Shown here piece after piece: positions 51,571 to 62,000 of a stretch of DNA of 64,000 bases. Source of the stretch: Bacteroidales bacterium (lineage in GTDB: Bacteria > Bacteroidota > Bacteroidia > Bacteroidales > UBA932). Numbering within the stretch: the stretch's first letter is position 1; every line of letters starts with the position of its first letter. Both the position numbers and the translations under genes were made by a program. Location: the NCBI GenBank assembly GCA_017428245.1, contig JAFRRF010000002.1:62001-126000 (forward strand), written 5' to 3'. The notes under the pieces were generated by a model. That model had not been told where the DNA came from. It was given only the letters and a program-made list of their open reading frames with translations, and did no database searches.

Positions 51571-52497
51571 TCAGAAACAGGTCCGCAGGATCTCGACGAT
51601 GTTGCGGGAACGCCCCATCGTGTAGAAATGGACGGCGGGAACGCCGTGGGCGAGCAGGTCGCGGCACTGGCCGATGCACCAGTCGGTGCCGATGCGGTAC
51701 ACGGCTTCCTTGTCGTCGCCGGCCTTGCGGACGGCTTCGGTCAGTTCGACCGGGATGTCAATCGAGAAACTCTCAGGCAGAAGCGCGATCTGTTTCGCAG
51801 TTGACAGCGGCTTGAGGCCGGGCAGGATGGGAACGGTGATGCCTGCGGCGCGGCAGCGCTCCACGAAACGGTAGAACACCGCATTGTCGAAGAACATCTG
51901 CGTGATGATTATGTCAGCACCCGCATCGACCTTGCGTTTGAGGTTCTCGATATCCGTCTCGATGTTGGCCGCTTCAAAGTGTTTCTCCGGATAGCCGCCG
52001 ACACCGATGCAGAACCTGCCGCCGTTCTCGCGTTCGAAAGCGCGGATGGCCGCCACCAGTTCGTCTGAGTGGGCGTAACCCGCCGGGTCGGGCGTGAACC
52101 GTTTCTCGCCCGTGAGCGAATCGCCGCGGAGAGCCATCACATTCTCGATGCCCATGAACTTGAAATCCTGCAGCAGGGCCTCCGTCTCGTGGGCGGGTGT
52201 CCCGGCGCAGATCAGGTGGGGCACCACCTCCACGGCGTATCGGCTCTGGATGGCCGCGCAGACCGCCACAGCGCTGACGCGGTTGCGGACGACGTGGCGG
52301 CGGAAACTGCCGTCGGGTTGCGGGTCGAAGCGGATCTCGTCGCGGTGCGTGGTCACGTTGATGTAACGCGGCGAGAACTCCATCAGCGGCGCGATGCTTT
52401 CCAGCAGTTCGTTTTTTCCGATGCCGCTGAGCGGCGGAACGATTTCGAGAGAGGGGAAGGGAGCGGCTCCGCTCCGGAGCATATCGGTGATTTTCAT
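51571..52497 (-). CDS. metF: Methylenetetrahydrofolate reductase
   Basis: 308-residue FAD enzyme making 5-methyl-THF. Blocks include [10 protein letters not shown] (catalytic Glu region), [19 protein letters not shown] and [17 protein letters not shown]. Its start overlaps the stop of metH by 4 nt, so the enzyme that makes the methyl donor is coupled to the one that uses it. Confidence 0.95.
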   Translation of the reverse strand: MKITDMLRSGAAPFPSLEIVPPLSGIGKNELLESIAPLMEFSPRYINVTTHRDEIRFDPQPDGSFRRHVVRNRVSAVAVCAAIQSRYAVEVVPHLICAGTPAHETEALLQDFKFMGIENVMALRGDSLTGEKRFTPDPAGYAHSDELVAAIRAFERENGGRFCIGVGGYPEKHFEAANIETDIENLKRKVDAGADIIITQMFFDNAVFYRFVERCRAAGITVPILPGLKPLSTAKQIALLPESFSIDIPVELTEAVRKAGDDKEAVYRIGTDWCIGQCRDLLAHGVPAVHFYTMGRSRNIVEILRTCF

Positions 52498-55400
52498 AGC
52501 AGGTGGGACAGGAAAAGACGTGCCTCTTCAGGCGTGAAGCCGCGCAGGGCGGCGTAACGGTCGTATTGTGCCCGGCTGATGCGGCGGATGTCGGGATAGC
52601 CGGCCGACGGATGGGCGACGATCAGGCCGCAGATGGACGCAGCGGGCTGCATCGCGCAGGTCTCCGTGAGGGTGATGCCGAGCCAGTCCGTATCGGGCAG
52701 GAGACGGAGCAGTTCGCGTTTGACGCTGTGGTCGGGGAAACTGGCGTAGCCGGCGGCCGGTTTGGCCACTTTTACGCCGGGCCGGTCGATGCGGCTGCGC
52801 AGCTCACCGTCGAGCCACTGAGAGGCGGCCTCGGCCAGCGTTACTTTCACGGCACGGCGCATCAGGTGTTCGTATTCGTTGCGGCAGGCCTCGCAACTGC
52901 ATCCTTCCGGGTGCGGCTTCTCTTCGGAAACGCAGATACCGAAGATGCCCAGGGGGCCCGTTGAACCGGTTTCCGGAACGAAGTCCGCGAGCGACAGGCC
53001 CTGTCCTTCTTCCTGCCGGAGCATCGGAAGCCGGGTGCCGTCGTCGAGCAGGATGGTGTCTCCTTCGCGGCAGGCCTGGAAGAAACGGACCGACAGCCGG
53101 ATGGAGAACGACTCTTCGGCAAGCAGCGCCTTCGCCTCTTCGAGCAGTTCCGGCGCGTCGGCGCCCTTCAGGCCCCAGGCCATCCGGAATACCCGTTCGT
53201 CGAAGCAGGGAAGTACCTCTCCGACCGGGACCACACACGGCCCCAGGTCGTCGAAATGATATTCTCCCGGCCTGAGGTAGCTTTCATCCGGGAATGCGGT
53301 GTGGACGACGGTCCTGGCGTCCGGCCGGTTCCGTTCGGCGTACATCTTGCGCAGATTCGCCTGTGCGGCCCATTGCTCTTTTTCGAAGGCGTCGCGGTCC
53401 ATCACCAGACGTTTGGCCATTACGGCGCCGGCGGAGGCGTCGCTCGAGTAGAAGACGTGGCGGTAGAGCGGCGCGAGTTTGACGGCCGTATGCAGGGCCG
53501 AGGTGGTGGCGCCGCCGATAAACAGCGGGATGTCGAGGCCGCGGGCCGTCATCTCGCGGCAAAGTTCTTCCATCTGGAAAAGCGATGGCGTGATCAGCCC
53601 GCTGACGCCGATCATCACCGCGTGGTGGGCTGTGGCCGCTTCCAGGATCTGCTCCTTCTCCACCATCACGCCCAGGTCGATCACGTCGAAACCGTTGCAG
53701 CGCAGTACGATGCCGGCGATGTTCTTCCCGATGTCGTGCACGTCGCCCTTGACCGTGGCGTGGATTACCACCGGCCGGGCGGAACCCTGCGTACCGTTTT
53801 CTTCCATATACGGCTCCAGCACCGTGACGGCGTCTTTCATCACCCGGGCCGATTTGACCACCTGCGGCAGGAACATCTTGCCGGCGCCGAACTGGACGCC
53901 TACCTGCTCCATGCCGGCCATCAGGGGCCCTTCGATGACCTTGACGGCCGAACCGAGCGCTTCGAGGGCGCCGAGTACGTCGCCCGTCAGGTCGGCCGCC
54001 TTGCCGGCGACCAGGTCGTCGGTGAGCCGCTGCTCCGGACTGCGTCCGTCTATGGCCGCAGTCTCTGCGACAGGCTGGTCTTTCTGCTGCAGATATTCTG
54101 CCGCCACGGCGGTAAGCCGCTCGGTCGCTTCCGGGTCACGGGCCAGGATCACGTCTTCTGCGGCCTTGCGCAGGCCAGGGTCGATCGTATCGTAGGGTTT
54201 GAGCTGGGCCGGATTGACGATGGCCATGTCGAGTCCCGCCCGGATGGCGTGGTAAAGGAAAACGGTGTGCATCGCCGCACGGACGGGCTCGTTGCCGCGA
54301 AAGGCGAACGAAAGATTCGAGATGCCGCCCGAGGTGTAGGCGCCGGGCAGGTTCTGTTTGATCCAGCGCACGGCTTCGATGAAATCGATGCCGTAGCGGT
54401 CGTGTTCGGCGATGCCGGTGCCGACCGAGAGCACGTTCACGTCGAAGATGATCTCTTCGGGCCGGATGCCGGCTTCCGTCAGCAGCCTGTAGGCCCGCTC
54501 GCAGACGGCAGTCTTGCGCGCGAGCGTCGTGGCCTGGCCTTCCTCGTCGAAGGCCATCACCACCATCGCAGCGCCCAGGTCGCGGATCTGCCGCGCCTTC
54601 TCGAGGAATCGCTCCGGCCCTTCTTTCAGGCTGATGGAATTGACGATGCACTTGCCCTGGGCGTTCTTCAGCCCGGCGAGGATGCAGTTCCAGTCGGAGG
54701 AATCAATCATCAGGGCGGCCCGGGCCACAGCCGGATCGTTCTGTATGTGGCGGACGAAACGTTCCATCTCGGCGGGGCCGTCGAGCATGGCGTCGTCCAT
54801 GTTGATATCGATGACGGAAGCGCCGCCTTCGATCTGGCCGGCGGCCACTTGAAGCGCAGTATTGTAGTCGCCCGAGGCGATCAGCCTTGCGAATTTGCGG
54901 GAACCGGCCACATTGGTGCGCTCGCCGATCAGGGTGAAATTGTTGCTGCGCACGTCGAGCGTCACGTTTTCCAGACCGCTGACGCGGAGCAGTCCGTCGG
55001 ATTCGGGCAGGGAACGGGGTGCAATCCCTTCCAGGGCTGCCTTGAGGGCTGCGATATGTTCGGGCGTGGTGCCGCAGCAGCCGCCTGCGATATTGATCTG
55101 GCCGTCAGCGGCCATACGACGCAGGGATGCGGCCATCTGCTCAGGTGTCTCGTCGTATTGCCCCATCGCGTTGGGCAGGCCGGCGTTGGGGTAGCAGATT
55201 ACCGGCACTTCGCAGAAGCGTGCCACGGCCTCTACGATTGGCGCCAGTTCCCCGGCACCGAGTGAGCAGTTCAGTCCGAAGGCCGTCAAAGGATAGTGGC
55301 GGACGGCAGTATAGAAAGCTTCGACCGTCTGCCCCGTAAGCGTGCGGCCGCCCCGGTCGCCGGGCGAGACCGATACGATGGCCGGGAACCCGTAGTGCAG

Positions 55401-55925
55401 CCGGGCAAGGGCGTAGAGGGCGGCTTTTGCGTTGAGGGCGTCGAAGCAGGTCTCGATGAGGATCAGGTCGACGCCGCCTTCGATGAGGGCTTCGATTTGT
55501 TCGCCGTAGATGGCGGAGAGTTCGTCGAAGCCCAGCGGGCGGGCGCCCGGGTCAGACGGGTCGGCGCTCATTGTCAGCGACTTGGAGGTCGGTCCTACGC
55601 TGCCCGCAACCCAGATTTTCCTGCCTGCGCGGTCGGCTTCGCGCCGGGCGATGCGGGCACCTGCGCGCGCGATCCCGGCGGCCTGTTCGGAGAGGCCGTA
55701 TTCCTTCTGGGAAATGCGGTTGCTGCTGAAAGTATTGGTTTCGATGATGTCGGCGCCGGCCTCGATATAGGCCCGGTGTACACCTGCGACCACATCCGGC
55801 TCACTGAGGTTGAGCGCGTCGAAATTGCCGCTGCGGCCCTGGCGCTGGAGCATCGTGCCCGTCGCTCCGTCGAGCAGCAGGATCCGCTCCCGCATGGCCT
55901 CCCGTATGTCCTTGTCTGAATTCAC
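52494..55925 (-). CDS. metH: Cobalamin-dependent methionine synthase MetH
   Basis: 1143 residues with all four modules. The homocysteine domain (1 to about 310) has zinc cysteines in LNCSLG and [11 protein letters not shown] pterin domain follows ([19 protein letters not shown]). The B12 domain has the cobalt His in [10 protein letters not shown]. The C-terminal AdoMet reactivation domain carries [12 protein letters not shown]. The start is taken as GTG at 55925, because the -7 box TACCTTTG ends 4 nt before it and lies inside the longer frame to 55955. No cobalamin riboswitch can fit between the box and the start. Confidence 0.93.
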   Translation of the reverse strand: MNSDKDIREAMRERILLLDGATGTMLQRQGRSGNFDALNLSEPDVVAGVHRAYIEAGADIIETNTFSSNRISQKEYGLSEQAAGIARAGARIARREADRAGRKIWVAGSVGPTSKSLTMSADPSDPGARPLGFDELSAIYGEQIEALIEGGVDLILIETCFDALNAKAALYALARLHYGFPAIVSVSPGDRGGRTLTGQTVEAFYTAVRHYPLTAFGLNCSLGAGELAPIVEAVARFCEVPVICYPNAGLPNAMGQYDETPEQMAASLRRMAADGQINIAGGCCGTTPEHIAALKAALEGIAPRSLPESDGLLRVSGLENVTLDVRSNNFTLIGERTNVAGSRKFARLIASGDYNTALQVAAGQIEGGASVIDINMDDAMLDGPAEMERFVRHIQNDPAVARAALMIDSSDWNCILAGLKNAQGKCIVNSISLKEGPERFLEKARQIRDLGAAMVVMAFDEEGQATTLARKTAVCERAYRLLTEAGIRPEEIIFDVNVLSVGTGIAEHDRYGIDFIEAVRWIKQNLPGAYTSGGISNLSFAFRGNEPVRAAMHTVFLYHAIRAGLDMAIVNPAQLKPYDTIDPGLRKAAEDVILARDPEATERLTAVAAEYLQQKDQPVAETAAIDGRSPEQRLTDDLVAGKAADLTGDVLGALEALGSAVKVIEGPLMAGMEQVGVQFGAGKMFLPQVVKSARVMKDAVTVLEPYMEENGTQGSARPVVIHATVKGDVHDIGKNIAGIVLRCNGFDVIDLGVMVEKEQILEAATAHHAVMIGVSGLITPSLFQMEELCREMTARGLDIPLFIGGATTSALHTAVKLAPLYRHVFYSSDASAGAVMAKRLVMDRDAFEKEQWAAQANLRKMYAERNRPDARTVVHTAFPDESYLRPGEYHFDDLGPCVVPVGEVLPCFDERVFRMAWGLKGADAPELLEEAKALLAEESFSIRLSVRFFQACREGDTILLDDGTRLPMLRQEEGQGLSLADFVPETGSTGPLGIFGICVSEEKPHPEGCSCEACRNEYEHLMRRAVKVTLAEAASQWLDGELRSRIDRPGVKVAKPAAGYASFPDHSVKRELLRLLPDTDWLGITLTETCAMQPAASICGLIVAHPSAGYPDIRRISRAQYDRYAALRGFTPEEARLFLSHLL

Positions 55926-55929
55926 GCGG

Positions 55930-55937
55930 CAAAGGTA
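55930..55937 (-). promoter_or_regulatory. -7 box (TACCTTTG) abutting the metH start
   Basis: Minus-strand TACCTTTG is separated from GTG 55925 by CCGC only, the same spacer as at 47699-47702. It argues against the longer ATG start at 55955. Confidence 0.65.
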
Positions 55938-56012
55938 AGAAAATGTTTTCGTCACACGTTCAATTGTTTATTCGCCTTGTTCAAAAGCTTGCAAGCCTTT
56001 TTTTTTCTTAGT

Positions 56013-56020
56013 AAGTTTGT
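56013..56020 (+). promoter_or_regulatory. -7 box (TAAGTTTG) of the GH3 gene
   Basis: TAAGTTTG lies 30 nt before the ATG at 56051. It is preceded by a long T-tract and a short palindrome GCTTGCAAGC (55988-55997). Confidence 0.6.
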
Positions 56021-56050
56021 AAGTGGAATAATCTGTAATCACAATACTTT

Positions 56051-58405
56051 ATGAAAAGAATCCTCCTGATCGTCACTGCTGTGCTTTGCACATTTTCCCT
56101 GTTCGCGCAGCCAAAGCTGCGGACCGACAACATCGATGAAATCATCAAAGCCCTGACACTTGAAGAAAAAGCCACGCTGCTGGTCGGCGGCGGCTGGGGC
56201 TCCATGACAGCCGGTTCGATGACTGCATCGAGCGAGACGCTGGTTTCCGGAGCCGCCGGAACGACGCGCCCGGTGGAACGCCTGGGCATCCCGATGACTG
56301 TCGTGGCCGATGGCCCTGCCGGACTGCGTATCAACCCGACCCGTCAGGGTACCGACAAGACTTTCTTTTGCACCGGCTTCCCGGTGGGAACCGTACTGGC
56401 TTCGACCTGGAATATGCCGCTCGTGGAAGAGCTGACCACGGCGATGGGCAACGAGGTCAAGGAATACGGCGTGGACGTGCTCCTGGCCCCGGGCCAGAAC
56501 CTGCACCGCAACCCGCTCTGCGGCCGTAACTTCGAATACTTCTCCGAAGACCCGCTGCTTTCCGGCAAGACATCCGCCGCCTATGTGCGCGGTGTCCAGA
56601 GCAACGGCGTGGGCGTGAGCATCAAACACTTCGCCGCCAACAGCCAGGAGGTGAACCGCCAGCAGAACGACTCGCGCATCAACGTGCGCGCCCTCCGCGA
56701 ACTTTATCTGAAAGGTTTCGAAATCGCCGTCCGGGAAGCTGATCCCTGGACCGTGATGTCATCCTACAACAAGCTCAATGGACCCTTCACCCAGCAGAAC
56801 CGCGAACTGCTGACCACCGTCCTCCGCGACGAGTGGGGCTTCGGCGGCATCGTGATGACCGACTGGGGCAACAAGGAAGGCACCGTGGCTGCCGTCAATG
56901 CCGGCAACGACCTGATGGAACCCGGTATGGACAACGAAATCGCGCGCATCGTCGCCGGTGTCAAAGACGGCAGCATCTCGCAGGAGCAGCTCGATACCAA
57001 CGTGCGCCGTATGCTCGAATACATTGTCCGCACGCCCCGTTTCCATGGCTACAAGTTCTCCAACAAGCCTGACCTCAAGGCCCACGCCAAACTGGTCCAC
57101 GAAGCTACGGCCGAAGGTCTCGTCCTGCTCGAGAACAACGGCGTCCTTCCGCTCAAGGACGTGAAGAAAGTGGCCCTTTACGGCACCGGCTCCTATGACT
57201 TCATCGCCGGCGGCACGGGTTCCGGCAATGTCAACAAGGCGTATGTCCGCAACGTCGCCGAGGGCTTCAAGGCCAACGGCGTCGAGGTGGACGCCGACAT
57301 CCAGACCTGGTACGAGCAGTATATCACTTTCACCAAGACGCAGCTGCGCAACAATGCGGGCGGCAACGGCCTGGGCATCCTGCTCGGCGACCCCGTGGTT
57401 CCCGAGATGGAAATCTCCCGCTCTTTCATCGAGCGAAAGCAGCCGGTCTCGGACATCGCTGTGCTGACCATCTCCCGCAATGCGGGTGAGGGCGACGACC
57501 GCAAGGCGGCCGACGGCGACTGGACCCTGACGGGCCAGGAGCGCCAGCTGATGCAGACCCTGGCCGATGTGTACCACGCAGCCGGCAAGAAACTGGTGGT
57601 GGTGCTCAACATCGGCGGCGTGATCGAGACGGCTTCCTGGAAGCACATCCCCGACGCCGTACTGCTGGCCTGGACGCCCGGCCAGGAAGGCGGTCTGGCC
57701 GTGGCCGACGTCCTCTGCGGCGCCGCCAATCCTTCGGGCAAACTTCCGATGACCTTCCCGAACAGCTATTTCGACATCCCTTCGTCGTACAACTTCCCGC
57801 ACAATTACAACGGCGGCAACAGCATCGATCTGATGGCCCTTCTGGGCGGCGGCAACCAGCGTCGCCGGATGGTGAAGGACATCGACTATACCGACTATGC
57901 CGAGGGCATCTGGGTGGGCTACCGCTATTTCGCCACCGCCGGCAAGCCGGTTTCTTATCCTTTCGGCTACGGCCTGAGCTACACGACTTTCGACTACGGC
58001 AAACCGGTCGTCAAGGTAGATAAGAACGGCAACGTGACTGCGACGGTCACTGTCACCAATACCGGCTCCGTGGCCGGCAAGGAAATCGTGGAGCTGTACG
58101 TTTCCGCTCCCGACGGCGGCCTGGTGAAACCGGTCTATGAACTCAAGGGCTTTGTCAAGACGAAGGAACTCAAACCGGGTTCTTCCGAGACGGTCACCGT
58201 GACCATCGAGCCTTACACCCTGGCATCGTTCAACGAGGCGACTTCCGCCTGGGAGACGGCTGCGGGTAATTACACCGTCCATTTCGGCGCATCTTCCGCC
58301 GATATCCGTTGCACCGCCCCCTTCAAACTGGCCAAGCCGCAGAGCTGGCCCGTCCACAAGGTGCTTCTTCCCGCCGAGCCGGTAAAAGAGATCAGCTTGA
58401 AGTAA
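56051..58405 (+). CDS. GH3 family beta-glycosidase, exported
   Basis: 784 residues with a Sec signal peptide (MKRILLIVTAVLCTFSLFA, cleavage before QP). The GH3 N-domain includes VVADGPAGLRI, NFEYFSEDPLLSG and SIKHFAANSQE; the nucleophile is D271 in GIVMTDWGN. The C-domain follows (GLVLLENNGVLPLKD). A fibronectin-III-like domain is at the end (ELYVSAPDGGLVKPVYELKG). It should be periplasmic or envelope-bound and release terminal beta-glucose or similar sugars. A strong terminator follows, so it is monocistronic. The downstream two-component sensor could regulate it (inference). Confidence 0.94.
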   Translation: MKRILLIVTAVLCTFSLFAQPKLRTDNIDEIIKALTLEEKATLLVGGGWGSMTAGSMTASSETLVSGAAGTTRPVERLGIPMTVVADGPAGLRINPTRQGTDKTFFCTGFPVGTVLASTWNMPLVEELTTAMGNEVKEYGVDVLLAPGQNLHRNPLCGRNFEYFSEDPLLSGKTSAAYVRGVQSNGVGVSIKHFAANSQEVNRQQNDSRINVRALRELYLKGFEIAVREADPWTVMSSYNKLNGPFTQQNRELLTTVLRDEWGFGGIVMTDWGNKEGTVAAVNAGNDLMEPGMDNEIARIVAGVKDGSISQEQLDTNVRRMLEYIVRTPRFHGYKFSNKPDLKAHAKLVHEATAEGLVLLENNGVLPLKDVKKVALYGTGSYDFIAGGTGSGNVNKAYVRNVAEGFKANGVEVDADIQTWYEQYITFTKTQLRNNAGGNGLGILLGDPVVPEMEISRSFIERKQPVSDIAVLTISRNAGEGDDRKAADGDWTLTGQERQLMQTLADVYHAAGKKLVVVLNIGGVIETASWKHIPDAVLLAWTPGQEGGLAVADVLCGAANPSGKLPMTFPNSYFDIPSSYNFPHNYNGGNSIDLMALLGGGNQRRRMVKDIDYTDYAEGIWVGYRYFATAGKPVSYPFGYGLSYTTFDYGKPVVKVDKNGNVTATVTVTNTGSVAGKEIVELYVSAPDGGLVKPVYELKGFVKTKELKPGSSETVTVTIEPYTLASFNEATSAWETAAGNYTVHFGASSADIRCTAPFKLAKPQSWPVHKVLLPAEPVKEISLK

Positions 58406-58434
58406 ACAATAGATGCCCGGCCAGTCCGTGGCTC

Positions 58435-58482
58435 ATTCCGGCCAAGATTTCCCCGTTATTTCTTGGCCGGAATTGTTTTTTT
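58435..58482 (+). terminator. Rho-independent terminator of the GH3 gene
   Basis: ATTCCGGCCAAGA (58435-58447) pairs perfectly with TCTTGGCCGGAAT (58461-58473), and a T-tract follows to 58482. It starts 29 nt past the stop. Confidence 0.93.
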
Positions 58483-58545
58483 CTCCTTCCGGCAAAGAAA
58501 AACCTGCTTTTCCTTTGCCGCCTGTGGAAAGATGCGAAAAAAACG

Positions 58546-58553
58546 TATCTTTG
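58546..58553 (+). promoter_or_regulatory. -7 box (TATCTTTG) abutting the PNPOx-like start
   Basis: TATCTTTG ends 5 nt before the ATG at 58559, a leaderless-type arrangement. Confidence 0.65.
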
Positions 58554-58558
58554 TCATT

Positions 58559-59035
58559 ATGACTGATTTCAGACCCCTTCGAAGATTCAGGCAGGCGGCC
58601 TCGCAGGAAGAATGCGTGGCCCTGCTTCAATCGGCTCCCCGCGGCATCCTGTCAGTGACGGGGGAGAACGGCTATCCTTACGGACTGCCCATCAATTTCG
58701 TTTTCCACGAAGGAAAGCTGTATTTTCACTGTGCCCGGGAAGGCCATAAGCTGGACGCCATCCGGGCCGACGACAAGGTGTGCTTCACGGTCCTTTCGGA
58801 GCCGGTCCGCAACGAAGGTGAGTGGTGGTACTGCATCTGCAGCGTCATCGTCTTCGGACGTATCCGGGAGATATCGGAGCCGGCGAAAGCCGAAGCGATG
58901 CTTCGCCTTCTCGCTGCCAAGTACTTTCCCGAGGGTTACGATGTCGAAACCGACATGCGGCGCAACGGTCCCCAGGCACTGGTCCTGGAACTCACCGTCG
59001 ACCATATCAGCGGCAAACACGTGCGTGAGAAATGA
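58559..59035 (+). CDS. PNPOx-fold flavoprotein (NimA-like)
   Basis: 158 residues. RGILSVTGENGYPYGLPINFVFHEGKLYFHCAREGHKLDAI (seen as adjoining blocks, each short) is the split-barrel FMN-binding pattern of the pyridoxamine-phosphate-oxidase-like/NimA group. The AREGHKLDAI helix start binds FMN in relatives. The role is probably a small reductase; nitroimidazole resistance cannot be inferred. The ATG at 58559 is set by the adjacent -7 box; a longer frame from 58463 includes the terminator. Confidence 0.85.
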   Translation: MTDFRPLRRFRQAASQEECVALLQSAPRGILSVTGENGYPYGLPINFVFHEGKLYFHCAREGHKLDAIRADDKVCFTVLSEPVRNEGEWWYCICSVIVFGRIREISEPAKAEAMLRLLAAKYFPEGYDVETDMRRNGPQALVLELTVDHISGKHVREK

Positions 59036-59076
59036 CGATGGCTTGTCCGATGCAAACCGTACGGGCGAAAAAAAGC

Positions 59077-62000
59077 CTAGCCGACGTACTCTGACGGCGG
59101 GATACCGAATTGTTTCTTGAAAGAGGTGGAGAAGTGGGAGAGGGTGTTGAAGCCGGTCATCCACGCGATTTCTGACATATTGTGCTTGCCTTCCTTGAGC
59201 AGGTCGGCGGCACGGTTGAGTTTGTATCGCTTAAAGAAGACCGACGGATTCTCGCCCGTCAGACCTTTTACCTTGTAATAAAACTTCGTGCGGGAAATCT
59301 TCATCATCTCGGTTATGCGCGTGATGTCGAGGTCGGTGTTGTCGAGTTCTTTTTCCATCAGGGCGTAGAGTTCTTTCATAAAGGCGGCGTCGCGCGGGGA
59401 GAGGGCTTCGGGTTCGATGGCTTCGGCGGTGGTGACTTCGCCGAGTTGGCGGCGCACCTTTTCGCGGTTCTCGAGCAGCGACTTGACCAACGCCTTCAGA
59501 TAGGCGGGCTGGAACGGCTTTGTCACGTATGCGTCGGCCCCCTTGCCCAGGCCTTCCACCTGGTTCTCAACGGCTACCTTGGCCGTGACCAGGATGACCG
59601 GAATGTGGCTTAGCTGCAGGTCGGCCTTCACGGCTTCACAAAGTTCGTAGCCGCTCTTGCCGGGCATCACCACGTCGCTGATCACCAAGTCGGGCGTTTC
59701 TTCTTCCATGCCGGTCATGGCCGAAGCCGCGTCGAAGTAGACGTTCACGCGGTAAGCCGGTTGCAGCAGGACTTTCACGTAATTGGCCACGTCGATGTCG
59801 TCGTCTACGACGGCAATCAGCCTTTGACCTGTTTCGGACTCCGGCGCAGCCTGTTCTGCAAGCGGAGTGGGCAGCGATACGATTTCGGGCTGTCGTTCCG
59901 TGCGTTCGTCTTCGGTGTAGGAGGCGGCGCTTACGGGGAGGATGAAGCGGAATACGGAGCCGCCCTCCGGTCGGTTCCAGGCCTTGATGTATCCGTGGTG
60001 CAGCGACGTCAGCGCGCGTGCATAATACAGACCGATCCCCGTACCCTGGGCCTTGTCGGTCCCGGTGGCGCGATAGAAACGTTCGAAAATCTTCTCGAGT
60101 TCTCCCTCTGCAATGCCTTTGCCCGAATCGGCGACCGTAATGCAGGCATACTGGCTGTCTGTGTCCTTCTCCGTGAGCGCGAACCACTGCGCGACCTCTT
60201 CGCGCGGCAGTACATCGAACGACAGAGAGACTTTGCCGCCCGAAGGCGTGTATTTCAACGCGTTGGACAACAGGTTCATCGTGATCTTCTGGACTTTGTC
60301 CACGTCGGCCCACATCACCAGTGTTTCCTCGAGTCCGTGGGCCGTCAGATCGATTTTTTTGGAATCGGCGTTGAACCGGAACAGGTCTACGGTGTTTTGC
60401 AACGGCGCAACGATGTCGGTCTTGGCGACCTTCAGCTGCAACTTGCTGTTGCCGATGCGATTGAAGTCGAGCAGCTGGCCCACCAGCGAGAGCATCCAGG
60501 TGGCGTTGCGCTGGATGATGCCTACCAGCTTGCGGTCGCGGCCTTTCACGGTTTCCGAGGCGGCCAGTTCGGCGGCGGGTCCGGCGATCATCGTCAGCGG
60601 CGTGCGGAATTCGTGGGCCACATTGGAGAAGTAATTCATCTGGATCTTGTTGAGCTGTTGCTCCTGCTCCTTCTGCTGCTCGGCCTTTTCCCGTTCGCGC
60701 TGCTCCTGCAGGATGTTCCGGGCGTGTGCGGCACGCTCCCGGCGGATGCGGCGGTACAGGAAGGCCAGCAGCGCCAGGATTCCGGTGCCGAGCATCGTCA
60801 TCAGCGAAATGGCCCACCAGGTACGGTTCCAGCGCGGCAGGACGCGGATGTTCAGGAAGTCTTCCGTCTCGACGATGCTCCGGTTGTTGTTGGTGATGCG
60901 TACCTTGAACTTATAACGGCCGGCGGGCAGGTTGGCGTAGTAGGCCTCGTGGTTGTTGCCGGCATCGATCCAGTATTTGTCGAAACCTTCCATCTGGTAG
61001 TAATAGTGCGACCGTTCGTGCTCGCTGTAGTCGAGTGCGGCGAACGAGATGCTGAAGCCGTTCTGGTCGTGCCGGATGGTAATGTCGGGGCGGGAGCTCA
61101 ATTCGCGGGCGATGGGGGCGCCGGGCCCGGGCTCCACGATCTGGTTGTGGATTTTGAGGTCTTCGAACACCAGCGGAACGGTGCGGCGCCGGGAGATGTC
61201 GATCGGGTTGAAGGCGGTCAGGCCGTGGGTTCCGCCGAAGACCAGCGTACCGTCGGGCAGCAGGCAGGCGGCCCGGTCGGAGAACTGGTTGCCCCCGATG
61301 CCGTCGGCCTCATAGTAGTTGATGAACTCCCCGATGGTACGGTCATACTTTCCCAGTCCGTACAGGGTGGAGACCCAGATATTGCCCTGACGGTCTTCCA
61401 GAATGGCGCAGATGTCGTTGCAGGGCGTGCCGGGAACAGGTTCGGTAACATTGCGCTGGCGGCTGTGATGGAGCAGGCCGCTGGCGATGGAGCCGACCCA
61501 TAAATCACCACTGCTGTCGCGGAACAGGGCGTTGGGGTACAGGGCGGAGCGCTGGATGCAGGCTTCCATTTCCTCGGGTTTGAGAGGCAGGGGCTGCACT
61601 TCTCCCGAATTGGTATTGAGTTGCAGCAGCGGAAGTCCGAAGGCAGACACGAGCATCCGGCCCGCCTCGCCCGGCAGTAATTCCGAGACGAAAGGGAAGA
61701 CAGGCTCGGTGGTGTAGGGGAAGGTGACCACGCTGCGCATATGCTTGTCGTAGCGGGCCAGGTCCAGGGTGTTGCCACCGATCCAGATACGGCCCAGATC
61801 ATCCTGGGAGATGGCGGCGGGATGGGGGAAGAAGAAACTGTCGGTCATCCGGATCCGGCCGTGCTCATAACGTCCGCGCACGACGAGGTATTTGTCGGCG
61901 AACAGCAGCCACAGTTCACCTTCCGCATCGCAGAAAACCTTGGAGCAGCGGATGTAACCGATGTGGGTGTCAGGCACCAGATGCGATACGTCGACCTGAT

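Noticed and set aside
55926-55955. Upstream ATG start of metH
   Set aside because: The extension contains the -7 box TACCTTTG, which would lie inside the coding region.
55926-56050. Cobalamin riboswitch upstream of metH
   Set aside because: The -7 box is 4 nt from the start, leaving no leader, and the 125-nt gap shows no B12-box.
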